Part shown: piece by piece, positions 54,704 through 64,000 of the stretch
Layout: each line of letters begins with the position of its first letter
Numbering within the stretch: position 1 is the first letter of the stretch
Source of the DNA: Cryptomeria japonica
Taxonomy: Eukaryota > Streptophyta > Pinopsida > Cupressales > Cupressaceae
Assembly (NCBI RefSeq): GCF_030272615.1
Contig: NC_081408.1
Location: forward strand, 408,304,889-408,368,888
Direction: 5' to 3'
DNA: 64,000 nucleotides
The notes under the pieces: generated by a model
What the model saw: the letters and a program-made list of their open reading frames with translations, nothing else
What the model was told of the DNA's origin: nothing
Databases searched by the model: none
Translations under genes and position numbers: made by a program

Positions 54704-54800
54704 AGGACCAGGGCACCCAACGCCCCTGTCCCAGGGACCAGGGCGCCCAGCGCCCTTGTCCTGGCAGGACCAGGGTGCCCCACGCCCCTGTCCTGGTCTT
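54704..54800. repeat. GC-rich ~30-bp minisatellite, three units, in E8 5' LTR
   Basis: Three tandem units of the GGACCAGGGCGCCC type. The partner LTR has two. Confidence 0.9.
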
Positions 54801-55405
54801 TTGCTCTGAGATTTGGTGTGAAGTTCGGTCTCCGTCTGCTTCTTCCGAATCTGTAACTTGCGGCGTCGTCCGAATTCCGAAACCTGCACTTATATCTGAA
54901 AAGGTGTTTGGGCGGCTATATAGGGTTTTGCCTTAGTCAAACCCTCACTTCGGTGATTTCCACCTCCATGAATAGCCAAGTTGTATTGTAAAATGTATTG
55001 TGTGTGCAGACCTAGTGTGTGTGCAAGGTCCTTAAATGCAAGAAAGCAAACTAGAGCAACCTAGAAAGTAAACCCTAATTGCTTGTAAATGATAATATAA
55101 ATGCTCTAAATCAAGATGAAAAGTGATCTAAAGCATGAATAAAGGATATATTGAAGCTTATGCAAAGACATGAAAACAATACGAAATCATACCCAACCCT
55201 CAAGGGAGGAGTACAAGCCAATCTTCAGTCGGTAATCTCCTATTGTTCTTCAATGTCTTCCAAGCCCTAAGTGGATGAATGAGTTTGATAGATGCTTGAT
55301 AGAATGATGTTGAATATTGTTGAAGTCCTCAAAGATCTTCTCTTTCGCTGCATATGAAGTTCCTCAAAACAAAAATCGCCTCCTTTCAAATGAAGAAAGA
55401 GAGCT

Positions 55406-55415
55406 CTTATATATG
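55406..55415 (-). promoter_or_regulatory. TATA-like box in the E8 5' LTR
   Basis: The minus strand reads CATATATAAGAGC in the same context as the 3' LTR. This copy would drive the element. Confidence 0.5.
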
Positions 55416-55933
55416 AAACCCTAGGTCTTAATTTCAACTTTTGGCCGACCTAGAGATTGAATATCCCACCAATTTCTTGGGGTTAATCTTTATTTTATGA
55501 TTGGATCATGCTCCTAAAATTTCAGGAAAAATGTCTGGGACCATGTGCACCGGGCGCCACGGTCCCGACAACTTTTCACCAAATTTTCAGGGCCGTTGGA
55601 TATGATGATTTTATAGAGAGAATCCCGAAGTTACAGCTGATTTCGAGATGTTTTGACCCCCGAAATCAAGCCCCAAAGTTCAAAATAGGACCTAATTAGG
55701 GTTTTTGATTAAATGATGTATTGGAGGAATAAAATGAAAGGGGCACACTTTAATGAAAGGGCCCAACTTTATGATGTAGGAAATGATAAAATAGGACCTT
55801 AGACCTAATTAATTTAATTAATTAAGTGCTAAAGGGGAAATGCAATGCAAAATACAAAATGCGCCAAGGCGGGTGCTAAACTAGGTGTGAAATTGTACCA
55901 CCCTAGCAAGTGCATACAATTTACGACGCTACA

Positions 55934-55938
55934 ATAAC
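55934..55938. repeat. Target site duplication of E8, right (ATAAC)
   Basis: It matches 47401-47405. Confidence 0.93.
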
Positions 55939-57066
55939 CTTGTGGAATAGTTAGATAAGACGCCTGCACTTATCTCTATCTTAGAGCTTTTGTGCCTATC
56001 CCCATCTCATAAAACAATCTTGGATCAAGCTCTCCAAGAGGCATCAGTCCCTACAAATCTAAATACAAATCAATTCCAAGCTATGGTTGGAAATCTAAGG
56101 TCATCACCATGTCTCACTTTCTCTTAAAGTGACAATACATCCTTCCAGCAACCTCATAACATCTCACTCCACATTGAAGGATTTATCAACCAACATAGGA
56201 TCAAGCGAGTCTTGATCGATAATGGAGCAGGCCTAAATATCTGTACATTACAATTGGTCACAACATTGGGATATGCAATTGAATTAGTGGATCCCCACAA
56301 AATGATAACTATAAAAGCCTATGATGATGCAGAGCGTTCTTCCAAAGGAGCAGTTGTGTTACCAATCCGAGTGGGCCCAGTGGTGAAGCACATCATATGT
56401 CAAGTTCTGGACCTTCTTCTGTCGTATAATTTATTATTAGGAAGACCTTGGATACACGTCATGCAAGTTGTTCCATCCACCTACCACCAATGTCTAAAGT
56501 TCCCTCATAATGGTGTAGAAATTACAATCTTGGGCGATGTAAATCCTTTTGCATATTGTCACAATATTAACCATCAACCAAAGATTATCATTCCCAACAA
56601 CAAAGAAGCTATCCCATCCACATCATATGTAAGTCTAGCCTCTCTTTCCAGTTCAAACACCACTATACCCAAACAAGAGAAGCTAAACATGAAAATCGCA
56701 GAGGACGGTCATGGGGAGTACAATCTCAGCCAACTCTTTTGTGTTGGGAAACTACCCACTCCTCCTAGAACTCATGGTAAACCTCAAAGGTTACTTCAAA
56801 CGCCACTGGTCAAGCCAGCATGCACTTTGATGCCTTTTAGCCTTGGAAAGAGTCAAGAAGAAGAGACCAGAGATGAGGACTTAGCAGAATGGATCTATAA
56901 AGATCCTATCACCACGAACATCCCACAAGCTAAGATTCCCATAGATCAATATGGAAAAGGCCTTCTCATTATACAAAGAATGGGTTATGATGGTCAGAGT
57001 GCCTTGGGACCTTGCAAGCAAGGATGACATGAGCCGTTGCAGCCAAAATTAAAGCCCAAAGATAAC
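55939..57066 (+). pseudogene. Aspartic protease with G-patch, E7
   Basis: After E8 the host frame resumes with the pre-protease leader LDKTPALISILELL. The active site is VLIDNGAGLNICTLQL (about 56205), then AYDDAERSSKGAVVLPIRVG and SYNLLLGRPWIHVMQVVPST. Near the end IDQYGKGLLIIQRMGYDGQS with ALGPCKQG is a G-patch-like segment broken by a TGA at 57025-57027; HEPLQPKLKPKDN continues. E9 interrupts at 57067. One stop at about 56126 lies in the leader. Confidence 0.85.
57062..57066. repeat. Target site duplication of E9, left (ATAAC)
   Basis: ATAAC precedes the LTR and recurs at 62042-62046. Confidence 0.93.
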
Positions 57067-57514
57067 TGTGAGATTTTGCCAAGATCAAGAGCTCAATGAA
57101 ATGTACAAAATAGAGACATAATATGGGACAAGAATAAACTGTATTCTCATCAATAGAAAATGATCAATAATCAAATTACATACAATGTAGATGAGCTTGC
57201 TTATATAGGCAAGGCTAGGGATATGTGAGCACACAAACATGACATGTGGCTCAATAAGAAACAAGGGTAGGTAGGAAATAGGTGTGGGTAGGTAGGAGAA
57301 ATAATATAATAGTCCACATGAGGTGGATCACCCACTGAATGTGGAGTGTAACAACAAGATCACACAATAAAAGGTGGAAATTCTCCTACACACACTATCC
57401 CAATGTGGCACAAACACCCAAGTGTCTCATACCCATACTACTATGAAATGCATTTCCTAAGTAAACTTAAGTAAGTGTAATAATATCCAAGATGAATAAT
57501 TATTTACACCAACA
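57067..57514 (-). repeat. 3' LTR of E9
   Basis: Minus-strand ends are TGTTGGTGTAAATAATTATT and ATCTCACA. It is identical to the other LTR except at three positions (for example G/A near 57142 and 57285, and G/T near 57376). A TATA (CTATATAAGC) lies on the minus strand at 57199-57208. Confidence 0.97.
57199..57208 (-). promoter_or_regulatory. TATA box in the E9 3' LTR
   Basis: The minus strand reads CCTATATAAGC. The same box is in the 5' LTR at 61726-61735. Confidence 0.6.
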
Positions 57515-57530
57515 CCCCCCCCTTAAGTGC
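57515..57530 (-). other. Polypurine tract of E9
   Basis: The minus strand reads GCACTTAAGGGGGGGG directly before the LTR head TGTTGG. Confidence 0.85.
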
Positions 57531-58401
57531 AACTTAGGGGAATGCACTTAAGTCTACAATGCAACTAAGCAATGCAAGATGGGTCCCGGCTATGAGGCCA
57601 TGTTAGGTACCCATGTACAAATGCAAATGCATGCAAACCAATGCAATGAAATCTCTCACAAAGTGGGGAAAGAGAGAAAAACCCAATGGGAAAAAACCCT
57701 CCCCCAAAAGAGAGATAAAAAACATACAAGAGAACTCTCATAGAAGGATGTGAAGGACAAAACCCCATGTGAGGAAAAAGTCCCCACCATATGAGAGAAG
57801 AAGAGAAGCTAGGAAGCCCCCCCTCAATGTGGAATCTGCACCAATGATAGAAGCTCGATGTATGAAGAAACTGCTCCACGAACGCCGAACAACATTCCTC
57901 CCCTTAGGAAGAAACAAAACCAAAGGTGTATCCATGAAGTCTCCCCAATCATGAAGGGAAGATGTATGAAGAAAACTCATGATGAAAGGAATCTTTGAAA
58001 ACTGCTCAAGTGTCCCCATGTTGATGCTGAAAGATACCCCCTCCAAAGGTGGTAAATTGTGCCACACTGCTGAAAAAGGCACTCCAAGATCTAGTGGAGA
58101 TGGATGTAGAACAATATCCAAAGACTCACATGTCTCCTCAAAACATAAAGAGACCTCCTCCAACTGCTGTACATAAGTATCCACAATCATGTCAACCTCG
58201 AAAGAATGATCATGTAGAGAATGAACAAGAGGGTCAGAGTGTGCCCTCGCAACAATTGAAGAAGGATCACCTTCATCCTAAGAGAAGATGAATGTCATCA
58301 ATGATGTCTCCCAAATCTGCAATGTAGGATTCCACAAACAAATCTGCAATATCTGTCAAGTAATCATCCCATGAATCTGAAGCTGGAAGACAATGAATAT
58401 C
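57531..58401 (-). other. Region between protease and PPT of E9
   Basis: A minus-strand frame at 58190-57738 (MIVDTYVQQLEEVSLCFEET...) and the stretch just after protease (DYLTDIADLFVESYIADLGD) are Asp/Leu/Ser-rich and match no family that I know. Copia integrase motifs (H2C2, DDE) are absent. This could be residual coding or a domain private to the non-autonomous family. Confidence 0.4.
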
Positions 58402-59061
58402 CTACTGCACTGAATCACATGAAGGCAAAACTGTCACACTATCTGCATCATCAGGTGCAATAGGTGATGTGATATCAATATGAGGAGATGAAATACAAGA
58501 CTCAAGAACGGGGCCACATGTGAGAATCCCTATGTTCAAGTGTCCAAAGTTCTCCTCAAAAACTAAACCATCACAAGAAGTGTGATCATCATGTGTAGAA
58601 TCATCAAATGTGAAATCATCATCATCAACAAAATCTGAAAAGGAGTATAACCGAGATGCATGATCAACCACCCCAGTCGCAATGATAGCTCTAGTCTCCA
58701 AGTCTCTAATGAAAACTAAGTCAGGTGTGAACTCCACAACTCTCTTAGTTGCGCCATGTGTGATTTGATAGATAGAAAGGAGATTGTTTGTCAAGTGGGT
58801 TACACACAACACATCATTGAAGGAGTTATCCCCAATGTCAATAGATCCTTTCCCAATCACATCCATGTATGTATGATTGCCCATCAAAATCTGTGGCATG
58901 GTGCAAGGATCAAATGTAGAGAACATAGACTGCGAAGATGCCATATGATGAGAAGCCCCTGAATCTAGAAGCCATCTCTCTAAATCAGGACTGATAGTAG
59001 CACATAGAGCTTTTCCTTTTCTTGTTCCAAAAGAGTGAGTCTTCCCACTTGTAGAAGCCAT
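58402..59061 (-). pseudogene. Copia aspartic protease of E9
   Basis: This 219-codon frame has LERWLLDSGASHHMASSQSM, the classic Ty1/copia protease active site with DSGA, followed by GNHTYMDVIGKGSIDIG, DVLCVTHLTNNLLSIYQIT and FIRDLETRAIIATG. It ends in an acidic tail (FSDFVDDDDFTFDDSTHDDH). The Met at 59061 is internal: the frame continues upstream and overlaps the end of gag in another phase, so a frameshift separates them. The motif set is intact and the frame is open. Confidence 0.85.
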
Positions 59062-59081
59062 GAATGCTTGCCCTTTTCCTT

Positions 59082-60015
59082 TTAAATGTGAGGAAGTGGA
59101 AGTTGATGAATCATCCTTATTGTAACTTTAGGCAAATCAATGTTATGCTTTTTGATGATATGTGTGAGCTCATCAATCTTCTTAGAATGGCAACGATGTT
59201 CCTCATGACCAATCTTTTTACAATAAGCAAAAGTAGGTCTCTCCCTCTTTGGTGAATTATCTCTCTTGGAAGAGGATGAATCTCCTTGTTGTGGAGAAGA
59301 TGGTGCTTTTTCTTTAGGCTTTGATTGCCATTTCTTCTTATTTGAGTTGTCCTTTCCTTGATTTCCTTTGTTCCCTTGATTTGCCACTAATGCTTGAGAC
59401 TTAGAAGCCTTAAGAATGCCCATGCTTATCAACTTAGTTTGTTCCATCATCAACATTTCATTGAAAGCATCAAATGTAGGCATTTTGTAGCTTGAACCCA
59501 TTGTCATCCTATGGGTTTGGAAACTAGAAACAAATGCTACATATTCTTGTGGAAGCTTGCCTATCAAGTTGAATATCAATTGAGTATCCTTCTTATCAAT
59601 GCCACAATCTTTGAGTTGTGCCCTCAACTCATTTGCCTTAGTGGCATAATCTTGTATAGTATCAAAGTTCTTAGGATCTAACATGGTGAGATCACTATCA
59701 ATTTGATATCCCCTAATCTCATCAACTTGACCATACAAGTCTTGAAACTTTTGTCAAGCATCCTTGATTAGAGTACATTTCTCAATATGAAAAATGAGAT
59801 CCTTTGATACAAACTTTCTTAAGGTACCAATTGTCATGATATTTTTAGTGAGCAAATCCAAAGTGACCAACTGGATCAACCTTAGGATCAGCGGGAGCAA
59901 CAATAGCTCCATCAATGTAATGAGTGAGTCATTTTTCCATAAGTTTACTCCATGCATCAATTTTCCAAGTAGCATAGTTATGTGGAGTTAAGAGAGGAAA
60001 CTTAGAAGAACCCAT
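59082..60015 (-). pseudogene. Copia gag of E9
   Basis: It starts MGSSKFPLLTPHNYATWKID at 60015, the usual copia gag opening, and continues LTHYIDGAIVAPADPKVDPV with a stop at about 59937. From 59738 the frame is open for 218 codons: KANELRAQLKDCGIDKKDTQ, LIFNLIGKLPQEYVAFVSSF and MMEQTKLISMGILKASKSQA. A Lys/Ser-rich basic region and a zinc knuckle follow (FAYCKKIGHEEHRC), in which the first Cys appears to be Phe. Gag would form particles, probably using enzymes supplied in trans. Confidence 0.85.
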
Positions 60016-61593
60016 AGTAGCAAAAAGGAAGGAACACAAGAGCACAAAAGCATAAGAGACACCCCCCAGATTCACTCAATCAAAGTACCCCCCCCCCAAA
60101 GTGATGATTTTGGCACTTTATACTTAGTGCGATTACAATGAGCCACTTGCAAAACAAGGCAAAGTGGACTTATGATGCAAATTTTACAACTTCTCAAATG
60201 AGATACAAGAGACTTCAATCAATAGTGCGAAGAATCTAACTGAGATTCAAGCAAATATACAAGTACCAAGAGTGCCAAAAATGGCCAAAATCTAAAAGTA
60301 CAATTTCTACTTATAATGGCATCAATTTGATAGCATCATGTGAAAGTAGATGAAAAAATACGCACTTTCAAAAAAAAGGGCACCTGAAAAGGAGGTCGTA
60401 TGACCCCAAACAAGGCCTCTGAAGTTGCAAAAATTGGGATTACTCAGGTATAGTCACCAAAAACTGCATTTTATGAAAAATCCATGCATTAAAATCAAAA
60501 AATTTCTTCACCACTACGGAGAGCATGAAATTCTAGCCCATTTCAAAAAAAATTGCTCAAAAAAAGGAGCAAAAATGAGCAAGTTATGGCCATTTGAAGT
60601 TGAACTGCAAAATCAAAAATGCAAATGAGAGGGGCCTACAAAAATTTTGAAAAATGTTGATGTGGAGCTAACATCAACAAATCACTGTGTTAAATTTGAC
60701 GACTATATGACCGTCGTAGAAACTTCGCCTCCCTGCTGACTGGGCGTTCGTACTGTACGGACTGTTGACTATGCGGGTGACTGTGTAGACCATATGGATG
60801 ACGTGGCACTGTACGGACGACTGCGTGGCTCTGTGACGTGGCGTGCAGGGGTACGGTTTTCCCGCGGGCTAGTGGCTGCCTGCCACGTGGCGGACGCAGT
60901 TTCCACCTGGTTTGGTGGTCGCCGGCGGAGGACTGGACGGCGCTGGAAGTCTTTGGCCAGTGGCGGCGCTGGAGGGTACCGGCGGGAACCTGCGTGCGTC
61001 GGTGACTGAGGGAGCCGACGGGAACCTGTGGGCGCCGGTGGGAGCTGCGGTCGGGAAGCGGGGGAGGCACCGGGAGGACCTGCGGGCAGCGGCAGTGGCA
61101 CGGCTCTCGGCGCGGGCGGAAGGTACAGGCGCGACGTCTGGAGCGGTCGGGGTGCTGCAGAGTACGACAAACCTGCAACACGCGACATGCAGGTACGGCA
61201 GGTCATGGGGGGGGGTCTGCGGACCCCCCAAAAACACTTTTTTTTTTTTTTAAAAATTTTTCTGATGATTTTTTTTTCAAAATTTTTCAATTTTTTTTTT
61301 TTTATAATTTTTAAAAAAAAAAATTCAGAAAAATAAATTTATTTTTTTTTCGAAAAATATATTAAAAAATTTTGAAATCCGTATGATTATAGCAAAATTG
61401 GTGAAAAAAATTTTCTCACCAAAATAGGCCAACTTTATAACCAAAATTCATGGAAACGCCTTCTGGACGCAATGGCGGGGTCGGATCTGGTCTAGGACGC
61501 CTCCAAAAGATGTTACTCCTCAGATCTGCCTCTTGACCTCACAATAATGCCTCTTCAAAATGAATCAATGAAGCCCCAATGGCTTTGATACCA
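60016..61593 (-). other. Leader of E9, with GC-rich island and A/T homopolymer region
   Basis: Nearest the PBS (61220-61440) are long T/A homopolymer runs. Then 60690-61220 is strongly GC-rich, unlike the rest of the window, with recurring GGCGC, GGGAACCTG and CGGTG[AG] words (for example GGGAACCTGCGTGCG near 60983 and GGGAACCTGTGGGCG near 61020). From 60016 to 60690 the sequence is A-rich. ORFs in the island on both strands look like compositional artefacts. Function is unknown; a structured packaging leader or captured host DNA are both possible. Confidence 0.6.
61576..61593 (-). other. tRNA-iMet primer-binding site of E9
   Basis: The minus strand reads TGGTATCAAAGCCATTGG directly after the LTR. 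It is close to the initiator-Met complement TGGTATCAGAGCC used by most copia elements. Confidence 0.93.
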
Positions 61594-62041
61594 TGTGAGA
61601 TTTTGCCAAGATCAAGAGCTCAATGAAATGTACAAAATAGAGACATAATATGGGACAAGAATAAACTATATTCTCATCAATAGAAAATGATCAATAATCA
61701 AATTACATACAATGTAGATGAGCTTGCTTATATAGGCAAGGCTAGGGATATGTGAGCACACAAACATGACATGTGGCTCAATAAGAAACAAGGGTAGGTA
61801 GGAAATAAGTGTGGGTAGGTAGGAGAAATAATATAATAGTCCACATGAGGTGGATCACCCACTGAATGTGGAGTGTAACAACAAGATCACACAATAAAAT
61901 GTGGAAATTCTCCTACACACACTATCCCAATGTGGCACAAACACCCAAGTGTCTCATACCCATACTACTATGAAATGCATTTCCTAAGTAAACTTAAGTA
62001 AGTGTAATAATATCCAAGATGAATAATTATTTACACCAACA
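61594..62041 (-). repeat. 5' LTR of E9
   Basis: It is 448 bp, colinear with 57067-57514 with three differences. Confidence 0.97.
61726..61735 (-). promoter_or_regulatory. TATA box in the E9 5' LTR
   Basis: The minus strand reads CCTATATAAGC. This copy would drive transcription of E9. Confidence 0.6.
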
Positions 62042-62046
62042 ATAAC
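62042..62046. repeat. Target site duplication of E9, right (ATAAC)
   Basis: It matches 57062-57066. Confidence 0.93.
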
Positions 62047-63146
62047 ACAGGATTAGGCTTTCAAAAGGAGATTCTTCCTAAACTCAGATTCAAAGGGAAA
62101 CCCAACAAACCTCTATATCAGCCTACTACAAACATAAAGAGGTCACCTTTGATTTTATCAGCAGCACCAAGAACCACACCAATTGCTCCAATACGGTTCA
62201 ACATCCCAGCAATAACATCCACAACACCAATCATCCCACCAGTCAAACCAGCAACCCCATCAGCCACAGCGGTTGTATCAATAACACCATTATCAATATC
62301 AAAACCTCCAACAGTATCAACAACACTAGCAATTCTAGTAGAAGCAACATATTCAACAATGTTGATGCTACCTGTATTGGATTCACTGATCCCCATAATC
62401 CTTCCTGTAGTGCCAATCATTCCATCTGTCATGGTACATCAACCGATCACACCTGCAGGGTTTAACTCAAAGGATATCCTGGTTTGGTATAGTAATCGGA
62501 TACTGGATAATGACTCAAAGACCAACTCACATGAGTGGGAATTTGATTCAGTTATCTCCATACTTTAGATGAGGAAGACGCATCACTACCTCCACCTTGC
62601 AAAGACATCCCTATTTATGGAGAAGCACAGATAAAGACCTCTTGGGTTCCTGAATTGGAAACATCTTCCACAGACCCTACGTCACATCCTATGCCTAATT
62701 TTGATAGGGAGAGTACCATCAACGACCTTCACCACAGCATCTTGACCCTCACTGAAACATCTCATGAACTTAACTTGATCGATGAGGTAATGCTCATTAT
62801 CCATCCCAATCTCATTGAATGGAACCAATCTAATCCCCCATGCCTTGACCACTTCCAAAACGATGAGGCAATCATTGACTTTTTGGACCTACGGGATAAC
62901 ATACCGAATGGGGATCACAAAGTTGGATTCACCATTGAACTTAATCGCGCAACATACTTTGGGGCGGATGCCAAACCTTTTAGCTGCAAAAATATAACAA
63001 TAAAACATGGATCTTCAAGTGAAAACCATACTATAGCACTGTTTGATCCCAAAAAAGTAAAAAGAAATAGCATATCCAATGGTGAAAACCTCTCTGAGGC
63101 GCCGGAAGATGAAAGGTTTGACATCCTTCCTTCTAGTACACAATAG
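62047..63146 (+). pseudogene. Protease-RT linker of E7
   Basis: The first frame (to 62568) starts GLGFQKEILPKLRFKGKPNK and passes into a long Pro/Thr/Ile/Ser-rich tract (IPAITSTTPIIPPVKPATPS), a low-complexity tether made of ACA/CCA/ATC codons. A second frame from 62655 (METSSTDPTSHPMPNFDRES) runs to 63146 and contains PNLIEWNQSNPPCLDHFQND and RATYFGADAKPFS. No enzyme domain is present. In Ogre-like elements this interval can hold an intron; I could not identify splice sites with confidence. Confidence 0.55.
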
Positions 63147-63188
63147 GAATGATCAACAATCCTTATTGAAGAAACACAAGAATTCAAC

Positions 63189-64000
63189 GTGGGGACTCCT
63201 GAAACTCCTCACCACATACATCTGGCATCTCTTTTAAATCTAGAGGAATGGCCTAAGTTTGTTGAATTCTTCAAAAAATGTCAGATCAACTTTGCATGGT
63301 CATATGCAGACATGTCTAGTCTTGATCCTGATTTAGTCATGCATCATCTCACCGTAGAAGAAGGAGCCAATCCTGTCAAATAGAAACTTCGCAAGATGCA
63401 TCCCCACATTGCGGTACTAGTCAAAGCAGAACTTAAAAAACTCCTGGATGTTGGTTTTATTCGACCAATTGATTATGCAGATTGGATCTCCAACATTGTA
63501 CCTATCGGCAAACCAAATGGGGGCATCTATATTTGTACTGACTTTAGAGATCTGAACAAGGCATGTCCTAAAGATGACTTCCCCATACCAAACATCGACA
63601 TAATAGTGCACCTAACAATAGGAAATGTCATGCTTTCACTCATGGATGGATTTTCAGGGTACAACCAAATAAAGATTGCACCAGAAGATCAACATAATAC
63701 AGCCTTCACATGTCCCTGGGGAACATACTGCTGGAATGTAATGCCTTTTGGTTTAAAGAATGCAGGAGCGACCTATCAAAGAGAAATGACCACCATTTTC
63801 CATGACATGATGCATACTATAATGGAAGATTATGTTGATGACTTACTGGCAAAATCACTCACAAGAGAAGGTCATCTAGAAATATTAGATAAAATCTTTG
63901 ATAGATTGGAACAATATCATGTTCGACTCAACCCAAAGAAATGTGTCTTTGGAGTGACCTCAGGGAAAATTCTAGGATACATTGTCTCAAGCAAAGGCAT
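63189..64000 (+). pseudogene. Reverse transcriptase of E7, running off the window
   Basis: LNLEEWPKFVEFFKKCQINF and WSYADMSSLDPDLVMHHL open the domain. A TAG at 63381-63383 interrupts it before KLRKMHPHIAVLVKAELKKL. From 63384 the frame is open to the window end: VGFIRPIDYADWISNIVPIG, ICTDFRDLNKACPKDDFPIP, LSLMDGFSGYNQIKIAPEDQ, CWNVMPFGLKNAGATYQREM, EDYVDDLLAKS and KCVFGVTSGKILGYIVSSKG. All catalytic Asp residues are kept. This is the best preserved RT in the window and a useful reference for E2 and E6. Confidence 0.92.

Larger units (their letters stand above)
47406..55933 (-). mobile_element. E8: non-autonomous LTR element with protease/G-patch and a repetitive protein
   Basis: LTRs of 1638 bp (47406-49043) and 1672 bp (54262-55933) with ATAAC duplications bound 5218 bp of internal sequence. 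PBS at the right and PPT at the left show minus orientation. Two long minus ORFs cover 53917-50742. There is no RT, RNase H or integrase, and no standard gag domain. LTR differences are few (roughly two per cent by eye), so insertion is fairly recent. Confidence 0.93.
54262..55933 (-). repeat. 5' LTR of E8
   Basis: It is colinear with 47406-49043, with scattered substitutions, and contains three copies of the GC-rich unit (54704-54800). The extra unit accounts for most of the 34-bp length difference. The minus-strand TATA is at 55406-55415. Confidence 0.95.
57067..62041 (-). mobile_element. E9: non-autonomous Ty1/copia element (gag and protease only)
   Basis: Two 448-bp LTRs with three mismatches between them, ATAAC duplications, a tRNA-iMet PBS and a G-run PPT define a complete element in minus orientation. 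Internal sequence (4079 bp) encodes gag (60015-59082) and protease (59061-58402). No integrase, RT or RNase H follows. By LTR identity it is the youngest insertion in the window. Confidence 0.95.
40809..64000 (+). mobile_element. E7: Ty3/gypsy (Tat-type) element, interrupted by E8 and E9; 3' end off window
   Basis: The 5' LTR (40809-42840), PBS, a 2.8-kb leader, gag, protease and RT follow on the plus strand. E8 sits between gag and protease, and E9 between protease and RT. With both inserts and their second ATAAC copies set aside, the host frames run on across both sites. A second RNase H cannot be seen here, so the Tat assignment rests on similarity to E2 and E6. It landed in the gag of E6. 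Confidence 0.8.

Noticed and set aside
60690-61336. Several overlapping ORFs on both strands of the GC-rich island (Arg/Pro/Ala- or Gly-rich, up to 173 codons)
   Set aside because: High GC removes stop codons in all frames; the translations are low complexity, overlap one another and lie in the leader of E9.
62118-62432. Minus-strand Gly/Ile/Val-rich ORF
   Set aside because: It is the complement of the Pro/Thr-rich linker of E7.
1-64000. Search for host genes, tRNA and rRNA
   Set aside because: No frame shows a non-transposon family, and I found no cloverleaf or rRNA-like segment; the GC-rich patches at 28180-28600 and 60690-61220 remain unexplained but show no gene.

Overview
The window is a block of nested plant LTR retrotransposons. 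I see no convincing host gene, tRNA, rRNA or CRISPR array. AT-rich DNA, repeated insertion of elements into elements, Tat-lineage Ty3/gypsy pol with two RNase H domains, and plant mobile domain (PMD) genes all point to a large plant genome. A gymnosperm such as a conifer is my best guess, but that is inference.

Left half. E1 (1-1694, plus) is the 3' end of an LTR element inserted into the reverse transcriptase of E2. E2 (1695 to about 11183, plus) is a Tat-type Ty3/gypsy element: RT, RNase H, second archaeal-type RNase H, integrase, an internal G-rich tract, then a PMD gene on the opposite strand (6423-8839) with its own TATA box and 5' intron, then polypurine tract (PPT) and LTR. E3 (11184-22993, plus) is a complete LTR-to-LTR element coding only for gag and protease. 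It carries about 3.2 kb of roughly 130 bp tandem repeats whose core is a long near-palindrome.

Right half is a nest at least five levels deep. E4 (23461-24945, minus) is a protease/zinc-knuckle relic interrupted by E5 (24946-30294, plus; LTR, tRNA-Asp-like PBS, gag). E5 is interrupted by E6 (30295-40808, minus), which has the same architecture as E2, including an antisense PMD gene (31962-34345, plus). E6 is interrupted by E7 (40809 to beyond 64000, plus; LTR, leader, possible ORF1, gag, protease, RT). Inside E7 sit E8 (47406-55933, minus; non-autonomous, protease plus G-patch and a large repetitive protein) and E9 (57067-62041, minus; non-autonomous Ty1/copia with gag and protease only). E8 and E9 are flanked by the same 5-bp target duplication, ATAAC.

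Almost all reading frames are broken, mostly by stops that look like C-to-T or G-to-A changes, so proteins are given as pseudogenes. The points of most interest are the antisense PMD cassette shared by two separate elements, the palindromic array in E3, and three RT-less elements (E3, E8, E9). E3 and E8 share terminal signals with each other, and their primer-binding sites resemble that of E7, which may have been their helper.
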